This document shows, one piece after another, positions 14,604 to 22,046 of a DNA stretch of 24,064 nucleotides. This DNA comes from UKL13-2 sp031368465 (GTDB lineage Bacteria > Pseudomonadota > Gammaproteobacteria > Burkholderiales > Usitatibacteraceae), in contig JANMNT010000101.1 in assembly GCA_031368465.1 (NCBI GenBank), positions 1-24,064 of the forward strand. Direction: 5' to 3'. Under the pieces are notes generated by a model. It saw only the letters and a list, made by a program, of their open reading frames with translations. It searched no databases and was not told the DNA's origin. Both the position numbers and the translations under genes were made by a program. The first letter of the stretch is position 1; the number at the start of each line of letters is the position of its first letter.

Positions 14604-14605
14604 AT
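14405..14605 (-). CDS. Possible small exported protein of 66 residues, divergent from mutL
   Basis: A minus-strand frame from ATG 14605 encodes MRIILAAVAAITGLMCCATN followed by a hydrophilic part with NWRLWHRAEKVSFDRYLRQI and a PLHPPITA end. The N-terminus looks like a Sec signal peptide (Arg2, a 13-residue hydrophobic core, CCA before a possible cut). No standard lipobox is present. A G-rich stretch (GGATGGGGGC) lies about 4 bases before the ATG. The start shares the palindrome GCATGC with the mutL ATG, so its ribosome site lies on the antisense of the first mutL codons. That makes it unusual and lowers confidence. I recognise no family. It may be chance. Confidence 0.3.
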   Translation of the reverse strand: MRIILAAVAAITGLMCCATNLTGQQTFPTGASYKNWRLWHRAEKVSFDRYLRQIQGELPLHPPITA

Positions 14606-16484
14606 GCACGCCCCCATCCAAGTACTGCCCGAACTATTGATCAATCAAATCGCCGCGGGTGAAGTGGTCGAGCGACCTGCCTCGGCCCTTAGGGAGTTGA
14701 TTGAAAATAGTCTGGACGCGGGTGCCACCGAAATTCAGATTGATCTTCTTGAAGGCGGAATCAAACGAATCCGCGTTGCAGACAATGGCGGCGGGATCCC
14801 AAAGGCGGAGATGCCGCTTGCCATGCAGCGGCATGCAACGTCGAAAATTCGCGATCTTGACGACTTGGAACGGGTTGAAACAATGGGCTTTCGCGGTGAA
14901 GCTCTGGCGAGTCTGGGCGCAATTTCCAGACTCACGGTGACCTCGCGATTTTCCAATGGAATTGAGATGGCGCCACATGCATTCCGATTGCAAATTTTAG
15001 GCGGTGTGTCAGGCGACATTGAGCCCGCGGCGCTTGCGCGCGGCACGGTCATTGATGCCGAGGATTTGTTTTTTAATACACCGGCCCGCCGCAAATTCTT
15101 GAAAACCGAAGGCACCGAGTTCGGCCACGCCGACGACGCGGCGGTAAGAATTGCGATGGCATTTCCAAACGTCGCAATCTCGCTTGCCCACAACGGAAGG
15201 CGTGTTTGGTCCCATGCCCCGCAACCGGCTGCGGCGAGGGTGATGGCACTTCTAGGCGATGAATTTGCCGGTTCGTCGTTGGCTATCGACGACACCCAAA
15301 CAACATTTGCGCTGCGCGGGCATATCGCGCTGCCGCGATATTCTCGCGCCGGGCGAGACCAGCAGTATATTTTTGTCAATGGGCGGTTTGTAAGGGACAA
15401 GCTATTGCAACACGCCATTCGCCAAGCCTATGCAGACGTCATGCAACATGGCCGTCAGCCGGCATTTGCGTTGTTTTTATCGATTAATCCGGAACTGGTT
15501 GACGTCAATGTTCACCCTGCCAAGGCTGAAGTAAGGTTTCGCGACGCACGTGCGGTTCACCAGTTTGTTTTTCATTCGCTCAACAAGGCGCTGTCGGTCT
15601 CGGCGGCGGCCGCGTCCCCCGCACTTGCGGATCCCAACCGTTTTACGTCATTGCCAGCGGCCCACACGGCATCACGCACCGACTGGCCGCGTGCGATACA
15701 AGGCCGATTTCCCGGCCCGACAATCGCGTTGGGATTGACGGCTAACCAACCAACTGAATTTTATGAAATTCTGCGTGGTGCGCCGGCGGCAAGTATCGTT
15801 TGGCCGGCAGCACCCGCTGACGTGACCGATTCCATGGCTGGCGATACTGGCTTTCGGGGCCAGAGCGATTCGCAATCACCGGCTGACGACCATTCCGGTA
15901 TTCCGCCGCTTGGTTATGCGCTGGCACAGCTTCATGGAATTTACGTGTTGGCGCAAAATGCCGCGGGGTTGGTGCTGGTCGATATGCACGCTGCCCATGA
16001 GCGCATTCTTTACGAAAAATTCAAACGCGAAAATGCGACAAATGAAACCGCGACGCAGCCTTTGTTGACGCCGATTGCCTTTGCAATAGCACCTCGCGAG
16101 CGCGAAATTCTTGACGACAACAAACAGCTGCTGGCTGAATTCGGCTTTACATTTGGTGACTTAAGCCCGAACGAAATCGCCATTCGCTCGGTGCCCGGGC
16201 TACTGGAAAGACGCGAGCCGCATGATCTTTTGCGCGAGCTGCTTGACGATCTTGCGCTGCACGGCACATCGCGTGCCATTGAGGAGCGTCGCGACGAAAT
16301 CCTGTCTACCATGGCGTGTCATGCGGCGGTGCGGGCAAATCGCACCCTGACAATTCCGGAGATGAATGCGCTGTTGCGGCAGATGGAGCAAACCGAGCGC
16401 AGCGGACAGTGCAACCACGGACGACCGACCTGGTACCAGTTTGCGATGTCTGACCTCGACCGCTTGTTCATGCGTGGACGATAA
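14604..16484 (+). CDS. mutL: DNA mismatch repair protein MutL
   Basis: This 626-residue protein couples MutS mismatch recognition to strand removal. The N-terminal GHKL ATPase motifs are complete: IAAGEVVERPASALRELIEN, DAGATEI, RVADNGGGIP, HATSKI and TMGFRGEALASL. A variable linker (about 340-430) precedes the C-terminal dimerisation domain. There the segment DMHAAHERILYE fits the endonuclease motif DQHA(X)2E(X)4E with Gln replaced by Met, as in other MutH-less proteobacteria. The family end GRPTWYQFAMSDLDRLF is present. ATG 14604 (MHAPIQVLPE) matches the E. coli start MPIQVLP. In-frame GTG 14571 and ATG 14595 are alternatives, and none has a strong Shine-Dalgarno. miaA follows after 9 bases, so the two form an operon. 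Confidence 0.97.
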   Translation: MHAPIQVLPELLINQIAAGEVVERPASALRELIENSLDAGATEIQIDLLEGGIKRIRVADNGGGIPKAEMPLAMQRHATSKIRDLDDLERVETMGFRGEALASLGAISRLTVTSRFSNGIEMAPHAFRLQILGGVSGDIEPAALARGTVIDAEDLFFNTPARRKFLKTEGTEFGHADDAAVRIAMAFPNVAISLAHNGRRVWSHAPQPAAARVMALLGDEFAGSSLAIDDTQTTFALRGHIALPRYSRAGRDQQYIFVNGRFVRDKLLQHAIRQAYADVMQHGRQPAFALFLSINPELVDVNVHPAKAEVRFRDARAVHQFVFHSLNKALSVSAAAASPALADPNRFTSLPAAHTASRTDWPRAIQGRFPGPTIALGLTANQPTEFYEILRGAPAASIVWPAAPADVTDSMAGDTGFRGQSDSQSPADDHSGIPPLGYALAQLHGIYVLAQNAAGLVLVDMHAAHERILYEKFKRENATNETATQPLLTPIAFAIAPREREILDDNKQLLAEFGFTFGDLSPNEIAIRSVPGLLERREPHDLLRELLDDLALHGTSRAIEERRDEILSTMACHAAVRANRTLTIPEMNALLRQMEQTERSGQCNHGRPTWYQFAMSDLDRLFMRGR

Positions 16485-16493
16485 GCCAAATTG

Positions 16494-17462
16494 ATGGCGA
16501 CCCCCGTGAAAAAGGTCGCGTTTTTGCTCGGCCCCACGGCATCGGGAAAGACCGCCACCGCGTGCGCGCTGCGCGAGCGGTTTCCATTTGAAATCGTCAG
16601 CGTTGATTCGGCGCTGGTCTACCGGGAAATGAATGTCGGCACGGCCAAGCCTGATGCCGGCATGCTGGCGGCCCACCCGCATCGGCTGATTAATCTGATC
16701 GACCCTGATCAGGCGTATTCGGCGGCAGATTTCAGACGTGATGCACTCGCGGCAATTCACGATATTCATGCCCTCGGCCGCATTCCGCTGTTGGTTGGCG
16801 GCAGCATGATGTATGTAAAAGCGTTGATTGAAGGCCTCAGCACCCTGCCACCGGCAGACCCGGCAATCCGTGCCGCCATCGAGGCAAGTGCGACAACACT
16901 AGGTTGGCCGGCCCTCCACGCCCAATTGGCGGCGGTTGATCCGGCCACTGCGTCTCGATTGTCGCCGAACGACAGCCAGCGTATTCAGCGCGCGCTCGAA
17001 GTTCATCAAATCACGGGAGTTGCGTTGTCGGCGTTGCAAACGCGCTTGGCGGCAGAAGCCGCAGCTGATCACGTGTTCCCATTTGAGAGAGCCATGTTTG
17101 CGCTGGTGCCGTCGAACCGTGCCGTGCTGCACGCCCGAATCGAAAACCGTTTTGAGGCAATGCTTGCCGCCGGTTTGATCGATGAAGTTGCGGGACTGCG
17201 CCAACGTTATGCGTTACACGTGGATATGCCGTCGATGCGCTGCGTCGGCTATCGTCAGGTCTGGCAATATCTGGAAGGTGACATCAGCCGGGACGAACTC
17301 TGCAAAGCGGGTGTCGCCGCCACCCGCCAGCTCGCCAAGCGGCAACTGACATGGTTGCGATCGACACCGGATGCACGACCAATCGATTGTCTCGATCAAA
17401 ATGCGGTCGAACAGATTGCGCACCATCTATCGCAATGGCAAACGGCACCAGATGCCGGTTAG
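16494..17462 (+). CDS. miaA: tRNA dimethylallyltransferase MiaA
   Basis: This 322-residue enzyme transfers a dimethylallyl group to A37 of tRNAs reading UNN codons, the first step to ms2i6A. The P-loop GPTASGKTA lies at about residues 13-21, followed by SVDSALVYREMNVGTAKP, the substrate-binding segment typical of MiaA. DFRRDALAAI, LVGGSMMYVKAL, PNDSQRIQRALEV and GYRQVWQYLEG are all family hallmarks, and TRQLAKRQLTWLRS ends the insertion domain. ATG 16494 is preceded in frame by a TTG at 16491; the ATG is preferred. It lies 9 bases after the mutL stop. Its TAG stop shares bases with the TAA stop of the convergent dodecin gene (TTAG, 17459-17462), so no room exists for a dedicated terminator. 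hfq, which follows miaA in E. coli, is absent here. Confidence 0.97.
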   Translation: MATPVKKVAFLLGPTASGKTATACALRERFPFEIVSVDSALVYREMNVGTAKPDAGMLAAHPHRLINLIDPDQAYSAADFRRDALAAIHDIHALGRIPLLVGGSMMYVKALIEGLSTLPPADPAIRAAIEASATTLGWPALHAQLAAVDPATASRLSPNDSQRIQRALEVHQITGVALSALQTRLAAEAAADHVFPFERAMFALVPSNRAVLHARIENRFEAMLAAGLIDEVAGLRQRYALHVDMPSMRCVGYRQVWQYLEGDISRDELCKAGVAATRQLAKRQLTWLRSTPDARPIDCLDQNAVEQIAHHLSQWQTAPDAG

Positions 17463-17725
17463 TCGTTGTGGTACTTGAACGACAGTTTCATTTTGGCGCG
17501 AAACGTCATGCCGCCATTTTTGTCGACCTTCACGTCAAGCTTGGAAACTTCGGCGACCCGGATATCACGCACGGTTTTTGATGCGGATTTGATGCCGTTT
17601 TTGGCGGCATCCGCCCATGAAACGGTGCTGGTGCCGACGAGTTCAATTACTTTGTATACGGAACCGCCAGCCTTGCTCGCCGGTTTCGCAGCCGCCTTTG
17701 CTGCAGTCTTGGTTTTTTTCGCCAT
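17459..17725 (-). CDS. Dodecin-family protein with a Lys/Ala-rich N-terminal tail
   Basis: The gene encodes 88 residues. Residues 23-88 form a dodecin domain, recognised from VYKVIELVGTSTVSWADAAK, SASKTVRDIRVAEVSKLDVK and the last strand FRAKMKLSFKY. Dodecins assemble into hollow dodecamers that bind flavin or related small ligands. The Trp of SWADA, which stacks on flavin in well-studied members, is present. The strand Gln seen in flavin-binding members (YQV) is Arg here (FRA), as in a group of dodecin-like proteins for which calcium or other binding has been proposed. The first 22 residues (MAKKTKTAAKAAAKPASKAG...) are basic and Ala-rich, like a histone H1-type tail, and are not part of the fold. 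A GGAGGA Shine-Dalgarno lies 5 bases before ATG 17725. Dodecin is likely; the ligand is open. Confidence 0.88.
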   Translation of the reverse strand: MAKKTKTAAKAAAKPASKAGGSVYKVIELVGTSTVSWADAAKNGIKSASKTVRDIRVAEVSKLDVKVDKNGGMTFRAKMKLSFKYHND

Positions 17726-17818
17726 GATGTCCTCCAGAATTGTTCGGGTATGGACGATCGAGATTACGCCTCATGTCGAATTAGCGCAAGCGGGCGCCTG
17801 CCATCTTTCGATAAATCG

Positions 17819-19189
17819 TCATGCCGGTGTTGTCTTGACGACGACGGCGGCAATTTCCCCGTCGTGCATGCGAACCGCGATGCGATCATCAGCTTGTACG
17901 CGCGTCATACCGCTGACAACGCCTTTTCCAGAGACTTCGATAATTGCATAGCCGCGGGTCAGAACCTGTTCTGGATTCAGCAAATTTAGTGCTTGCCTGT
18001 TCCGTCCCAGCGCATTGTGTTGTTGCTCGACTGCGGATTTGATCGCGCGGCCCAGCGACAGTCGCTCATTGGCAACCAGGTTGTGGCGCGTTGCGAGATC
18101 CGGCATCATATTTCGCAGGCGATGTGCGGCGCCTTGCAGGGCAATTTGTCGCTGCCGCTGTTGCATGTTGAGCGCACGATCCAGCCGCCGCACGATGGCC
18201 AGACGATTTTCACGCTCGCGTTTGATGCGCTCGTGAGGAGATACCAATCCCCGCGCTGCAAAGTCGACACGTTGTTGGTGCTGCCGGACCAGCCGCTGTG
18301 CGCAACGCGCCATCACCGCCCGTTGCTGCTGAACAGCCAATCGCAATTGTGGTGTATCCGGCGAAAGCAGTTCCGCACCGGCGGTTGGCGTCGGCGCGCG
18401 CATGTCGGCGACAAAATCGCAAATTGTAAAGTCGGTCTCATGCCCGACGCCGGAGACCACCACAATCTCGGTTTGGGTTTGCAATTTGATTATTGCCCTG
18501 GCAACCGCTTCGTCGTTGAACGCCCACAAGTCCTCGACCGCACCACCGCCGCGACAGATCAACAACGCATCGACTTCGTTGCGTATGGCTACCGTGTTGA
18601 TGGCATTGGCGATTTCGCGCGGAGCATCGGCGCCTTGCACCGTGGTCGGATAAATGATGACCCTGATCATCGGCGCACGCCGCTGCAGGGTTGTTAACAC
18701 ATCGTGCAGTGCGGCACCGGTGGCAGACGTGACAATCCCCAGCGCACGCGCAAATCCCGGCAGGGCGCGTTTGCGGCCATCATCAAACAGGCCTTCGGCC
18801 GCAAGTTTTTGTTTGAGCCGATCAAATGCTTCGAACAGTGCGCCGACGCCGGCGCGACGCATTGTTTCCACGCCCAGTTGGAATTCGCCTCGCGCCTCAT
18901 AGAGCGATGGCAGCGCGCGCACCTCGACTGCTTGGCCGTTTTCCGGGGTGAACGAGACCGATTGCGCGCGTTGTCGAAACATGACGCAACGCACCTGCGC
19001 CGCATCGTCCTTGAGTGAAAAATACCAGTGCCCGCTGGCCGCCCGCGTCACGTTTGAAAGCTCGCCGCGAACCCATCGCAATTCAAAATTGGCTTCCAGC
19101 ATTCCCTTGACGCGGCGGTTCAGCTCGGAGACGCTGATGGCGGAATTCGCAGTGTTTGTCCCATCAGCCCTTAGGTCAGACGTGCTCAT
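17819..19189 (-). CDS. xseA: Exodeoxyribonuclease VII large subunit XseA
   Basis: This 456-residue catalytic subunit of exonuclease VII degrades single-stranded DNA from both ends together with XseB. The N-terminal OB domain (ISVSELNRRVKGMLEANFEL, then WVRGELSNVTRAASGHWYFS) binds DNA. The catalytic core contains GIVTSATGAALHDVLTTLQR, IIYPTTVQGADAP, LICRGGGAVEDLWAFNDE and VVSGVGHETDFTICDFVAD, all characteristic. A long Arg/Gln-rich helical region follows (about 285-395), and the C-terminal LLNPEQVLTRGYAII segment is conserved. Length is normal. xseB is not adjacent. The dodecin gene lies 93 bases downstream. Upstream is the 500-base region with DnaA boxes, which must contain the xseA promoter. 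Confidence 0.96.
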   Translation of the reverse strand: MSTSDLRADGTNTANSAISVSELNRRVKGMLEANFELRWVRGELSNVTRAASGHWYFSLKDDAAQVRCVMFRQRAQSVSFTPENGQAVEVRALPSLYEARGEFQLGVETMRRAGVGALFEAFDRLKQKLAAEGLFDDGRKRALPGFARALGIVTSATGAALHDVLTTLQRRAPMIRVIIYPTTVQGADAPREIANAINTVAIRNEVDALLICRGGGAVEDLWAFNDEAVARAIIKLQTQTEIVVVSGVGHETDFTICDFVADMRAPTPTAGAELLSPDTPQLRLAVQQQRAVMARCAQRLVRQHQQRVDFAARGLVSPHERIKRERENRLAIVRRLDRALNMQQRQRQIALQGAAHRLRNMMPDLATRHNLVANERLSLGRAIKSAVEQQHNALGRNRQALNLLNPEQVLTRGYAIIEVSGKGVVSGMTRVQADDRIAVRMHDGEIAAVVVKTTPA

Positions 19190-19381
19190 TGCCTTGGGCT
19201 TGGTGGTGTTTTGGATGGCGAAATGGTTTATTCATCCACCGCATGCTATCACCGCAACCGTTCCCCGCGCATCTTGAGACAATGGCAGATGTTAAATTGC
19301 AAGCCATTGAAAAGACTACATTTTTTAACAGGCTAAAAATTGAGCGTATCGGAAAAAAGCGTTACATTTTCGTGACTTAGC

Positions 19382-19397
19382 GGTGCTGCGCAGCGCC
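19382..19397. repeat. 16-base near-perfect palindrome next to the DnaA boxes
   Basis: GGTGCTGCGCAGCGCC differs from a perfect inverted repeat at one position pair only (a T that would need to be C). It directly abuts the first DnaA-like box. It may be a protein-binding site or a compact hairpin; its role is unknown. Confidence 0.6.
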
Positions 19398-19431
19398 TAT
19401 GCACAGAGTTATCCACAGGAGTTGTGGATGA
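19397..19431. promoter_or_regulatory. Cluster of three DnaA-box-like sequences
   Basis: A perfect consensus DnaA box TTATCCACA lies at 19409-19417. On its left is CTATGCACA (19397-19405), one base off TTATGCACA. On its right, in opposite orientation, is TGTGGATGA (19423-19431), whose complement TCATCCACA is also one base off. All three fall within 35 bases, with the AT-rich stretch just to the left. Known uses of such clusters are replication origins, DnaA-titrating or reactivating sites, and DnaA-controlled promoters. No dnaA, dnaN, gyrB, parA or rpmH is nearby. Confidence 0.6.
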
Positions 19432-19497
19432 AATGAGCCGGGAACTGTCAAACCCACCAAACACGGGCGTTGCCGGCCGAAAATGACGCGAATCGCC

Positions 19498-19511
19498 CGC
19501 CAATATTGGCG
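19498..19511. repeat. Perfect 14-base palindrome
   Basis: CGCCAATATTGGCG is its own reverse complement and sits about 180 bases before exbB. Copies of GCGAATCG flank or overlap it at 19488-19495 and 19509-19516, 21 bases apart, and further GAATCG motifs occur at 19519-19524 and 19563-19568. A symmetric dimeric regulator is the simplest explanation; no regulator gene is adjacent. Confidence 0.7.
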
Positions 19512-19691
19512 AATCGTGGAATCGCGCCACCGGCGTTGCGTTTCAACAGATACCACCTCGACGAATCGAACTTGCGCTAACAAAAACATTGGAATATCAA
19601 CCGCAGAAACTGTCTGCAGTAGCAACAGCGCCGACAACAAAGCGGATACGTTAAACTTATGCCAATTCTGTAGCGCCCTTTGGAGACCATA

Positions 19692-20297
19692 TTGTTATCG
19701 ATCATTCAAGCAGCAGGCTGGACTATTTGGTTCATCATTTTGTGTTCGGTGATTTGTTTTGCCATCATCGGCGAGCGCTTCTGGACCTTGCGCCGGAAGT
19801 CTGTGTTACCGCCGAACCTGTTTTCGGATACGGTTGACGCCTACCGGCTGCAGGGTGCGACGGTTGAATTGCTGGCAAAGCTGAATGCAAATTCATTTCT
19901 CGGCAGGGTATTTGCCGCCGGGCTGGCAAATGTAAAGTCGTCGCGTGACGTGATGAAAGAATCGATGGAGGAGACCGGGCGCGCCGTGATGGTCGATATG
20001 GAACGTTTTTTGGTTGGACTGGGAACCATCGCGACGGTTGCACCGCTGCTCGGCCTGTTTGGCACAGTTATCGGCATGATCGATATTTTTGGCGCGTCAG
20101 GTCCGCAGGGTCAAAATCCGGCGCAGCTCGCGCAGGGAATTTCGGTTGCACTCTACAATACCGCTGCAGGCATTGCCGTTGCGGTGCCTGCGCTGATTTT
20201 TTACCGCCATTTTCGCGGTAAGGTCGATGTGATGGTGATCGATATGGAGCAGCAGGGAATCAAACTGGTTGAAACCTTGCACGGGGATCGCAAGTGA
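19692..20297 (+). CDS. exbB: ExbB/TolQ/MotA-family proton-channel subunit
   Basis: This inner-membrane protein of 201 residues forms, with ExbD, the proton-driven motor that energises TonB or TolA. The start is TTG 19692, with GGAG (19682-19685) six bases upstream. It gives the usual family N-terminus MLSIIQAAGWTIW. Another TTG at 19680 would add four residues but lacks a ribosome site. Three membrane helices are seen (about 9-28, 110-130 and 155-180). The conserved segment LGTIATVAPLLGLFGTVIGM is followed by GISVALYNTAAGIAVAVPAL, which lines the channel. Its stop overlaps the exbD start (GTGA), so the pair is coupled. No tonB is in the window, so the partner (TonB, TolA or another) is undetermined. 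Confidence 0.94.
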   Translation: MLSIIQAAGWTIWFIILCSVICFAIIGERFWTLRRKSVLPPNLFSDTVDAYRLQGATVELLAKLNANSFLGRVFAAGLANVKSSRDVMKESMEETGRAVMVDMERFLVGLGTIATVAPLLGLFGTVIGMIDIFGASGPQGQNPAQLAQGISVALYNTAAGIAVAVPALIFYRHFRGKVDVMVIDMEQQGIKLVETLHGDRK

Positions 20298-20722
20298 ATT
20301 TTCGGCGTGGCCGTTCGAGGGAAGAGCCCGAAATCAACTTTATCCCGTTGATCGATTTGTTGTTGGTGATTTTGATTTTTGTGATGGTCACCACCACGTA
20401 TTCGAAGTACGCCGAGTTGCAAATAAATTTGCCCGAGGCCTCGGCCGAAAAGGCGCCGGATCGTCCGCAAGTGCTGAATATTGCCGTTGATGCAGGTGGC
20501 AAATACGCCATCAACAATACCGCCGTCAATTTTAACGGCGTTGCCGCGTTTGCCAATGCGCTAAAAGAGGCGGCAAATGCCGGCCAAATGAAAGACCCGG
20601 TGATCGCCATCGGCGCGGATGCGGGGGCAACACATCAAGCCGTGGTGAATGTCATGGAAGCGGCAAGATTGGTCGGCTACACCAAGATATCGTTCACGAC
20701 GCAAGCCAAGGCCGGCAAGTAA
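20294..20722 (+). CDS. exbD: ExbD/TolR-family protein
   Basis: This 142-residue single-pass inner-membrane protein partners ExbB. A short basic cytoplasmic N-terminus (MNFRRGRSREEPEINFIPL) leads into one helix that holds the essential proton-carrying Asp in PLIDLLLVILIFVMVTT. The periplasmic domain (about 45-142) ends in the typical ADAGATHQAVVNVMEAARLV and TKISFTT strand. The start is GTG 20294, overlapping the exbB stop by 4 bases. lpxK begins 33 bases downstream, so the motor pair and the lipid A gene are likely cotranscribed, an arrangement common in betaproteobacteria. Confidence 0.94.
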   Translation: MNFRRGRSREEPEINFIPLIDLLLVILIFVMVTTTYSKYAELQINLPEASAEKAPDRPQVLNIAVDAGGKYAINNTAVNFNGVAAFANALKEAANAGQMKDPVIAIGADAGATHQAVVNVMEAARLVGYTKISFTTQAKAGK

Positions 20723-20755
20723 CGCGCCGTCCCCTGCGGTCGATGCACCTCCAAC

Positions 20756-21868
20756 ATGCGGTCGCGTCTTGAACAATTTTTTGTCCATGAGTGGCAGCGT
20801 CGGTCCGGCTGGCAGATTTTGTTGCGGCCTGTTTCCTGGATTTTTGCCGCCATTGTCGGTATCCGTCGTGCGCTGTTCAAAACGGGAATTCTTGATTTAT
20901 ACCAGCCGCCGGTGCCGGTATTGGTGGTCGGCAATTTAACGGTGGGTGGAACCGGCAAAACACCGGTTGTGCTGGCGCTCGCCAACTATTTGCATCGCAC
21001 CGAACAGTACCCGGGGATTGTTACTCGTGGTTATGCGCCCGGACAGCATCAAGACAGCCCGACTGCCGTGCAGCCGATGATGCCGCAGGACGCCGCCAAA
21101 GATCGTGAGCCGGCTGCCGGCGACGAAGCCAGGTTGCTTGCGAACCGCAGCGGTGTGCCGGTCTACGCCGGTTCGCGGCGTGCGGCCACGGTTGCAACAC
21201 TGTTATCCGATCACGCAGATATCCGTGTTGTTGTCAGTGACGATGGTTTGCAGCATTATGCGTTGGCGCGTGATATCGAGATTACCGTTGTTGACGGGCT
21301 GCGTGGATTTGGCAATGGACTGATGGTGCCGGCCGGCCCGCTGCGCGAGCCGGTTTCGCGGTTGCGAATGGTTGATTGTATTGTGCTGAATCAAACCGGC
21401 ATCAATGCATCGCGATTGGGCAAATCGCTTGTGCCGTCTGATTTGGCTTGCTTGCTTGATACGATCGGCACGCCAATTTTTGAGATGACCTACTGCAATG
21501 AAGTGTTTGTGAAGTTGCTGGGTGCCGGAAAGTATGATCGAGGTGCGATGCTTGCAATGTCGCGACAAAAACGTATCGCGGCAGTGGCCGGCATCGGCAA
21601 CCCTGAGCGGTTTTTTTTGCACCTTGAACAACTTGGTTTGACGCTGTCGTCGAAACACGTGTTTGACGACCACCATGCATTTACCAAAACTGACTTTGCA
21701 GGTATCGGCGCGGACATCGTTCTGATGACAGAGAAGGACGCGGTAAAATGTGACGATTGCGCCGATGATCGTATGTGGGCGATGCAAATCGACGCGTTGC
21801 TGCCGGATGCGTTTTACCAATTTATCCAGAAAAAAATTGACCATGTCTCTCGATCCAAAGTTGCTTGA
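20756..21868 (+). CDS. lpxK: Tetraacyldisaccharide 4'-kinase LpxK
   Basis: This 370-residue membrane-associated kinase phosphorylates the 4' position of the lipid A disaccharide. An N-terminal hydrophobic anchor (ILLRPVSWIFAAIVGI) is followed by VPVLVVGNLTVGGTGKTPVV, the LpxK Walker A. GDEARLLA, VVVSDDGLQHYALARDIEI and PAGPLREP are further family motifs, and FDDHHAF and LMTEKDAVKC close the C-terminal lobe. It is somewhat longer than E. coli LpxK (328) because of an insertion around residues 95-115 (APGQHQDSPTAVQPMMPQDA). Its last 26 bases overlap the following Trm112 gene in another frame, so those two are translationally linked. Confidence 0.95.
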   Translation: MRSRLEQFFVHEWQRRSGWQILLRPVSWIFAAIVGIRRALFKTGILDLYQPPVPVLVVGNLTVGGTGKTPVVLALANYLHRTEQYPGIVTRGYAPGQHQDSPTAVQPMMPQDAAKDREPAAGDEARLLANRSGVPVYAGSRRAATVATLLSDHADIRVVVSDDGLQHYALARDIEITVVDGLRGFGNGLMVPAGPLREPVSRLRMVDCIVLNQTGINASRLGKSLVPSDLACLLDTIGTPIFEMTYCNEVFVKLLGAGKYDRGAMLAMSRQKRIAAVAGIGNPERFFLHLEQLGLTLSSKHVFDDHHAFTKTDFAGIGADIVLMTEKDAVKCDDCADDRMWAMQIDALLPDAFYQFIQKKIDHVSRSKVA

Positions 21869-22031
21869 AATTCTGGTGTGCCCATTGACCAAGGGGCCGC
21901 TGACCATGTCGTCGGACAAGCTCGAGTTGATTTCTTGGTCGGCAAGGCTTGCGTACCCGATACGGGATGGTATTCCCATCATGCTTGTCGACGAGGCGCG
22001 CGCGCTCGGTGTTGACGAGGAACGCAAATAA
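21843..22031 (+). CDS. Trm112-family small protein
   Basis: This 62-residue protein belongs to the Trm112/YcaR family: MSLDPKLLEILVCPLTKGPL, then LISWSARLAYPIRDGIPIML and VDEARAL. ATG 21843 was chosen because it gives exactly the family N-terminus; the frame is open farther upstream inside lpxK. Bacterial members lack the full zinc site, and here only one Cys (VCP) remains. In eukaryotes and archaea Trm112 activates methyltransferases; the bacterial role is unclear. Its position between lpxK and kdsB is conserved across many proteobacteria, which hints at a link with envelope or translation functions but proves none. Confidence 0.93.
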   Translation: MSLDPKLLEILVCPLTKGPLTMSSDKLELISWSARLAYPIRDGIPIMLVDEARALGVDEERK

Positions 22032-22046
22032 ACACCGGAAAGAATC

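Larger units (their letters stand above)
19190..19691. other. 500-base gene-free region between xseA and exbB with clustered DNA sites
   Basis: No frame on either strand has a credible start plus recognisable content; the longest minus-strand frame (19377-19640) starts at an unsupported TTG and is Arg-rich. From left to right the region holds an AT-rich stretch (about 19316-19378), a 16-base near-palindrome (19382-19397), three DnaA-box-like sites (19397-19431), a perfect 14-base palindrome (19498-19511) and four GAATCG motifs (19490-19568). It must also carry the divergent promoters of xseA and exbB. A weak candidate for exbB is TTGCGC, 17 bases, TATCAA around 19570-19598. Confidence 0.6.

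Noticed and set aside
19377..19640. Minus-strand frame with a signal-like start (MLSALLLLQTVSA)
   Set aside because: The start is an unsupported TTG with no ribosome site, the rest is Arg/Trp-rich and resembles no protein, and it crosses the DnaA boxes and palindrome.
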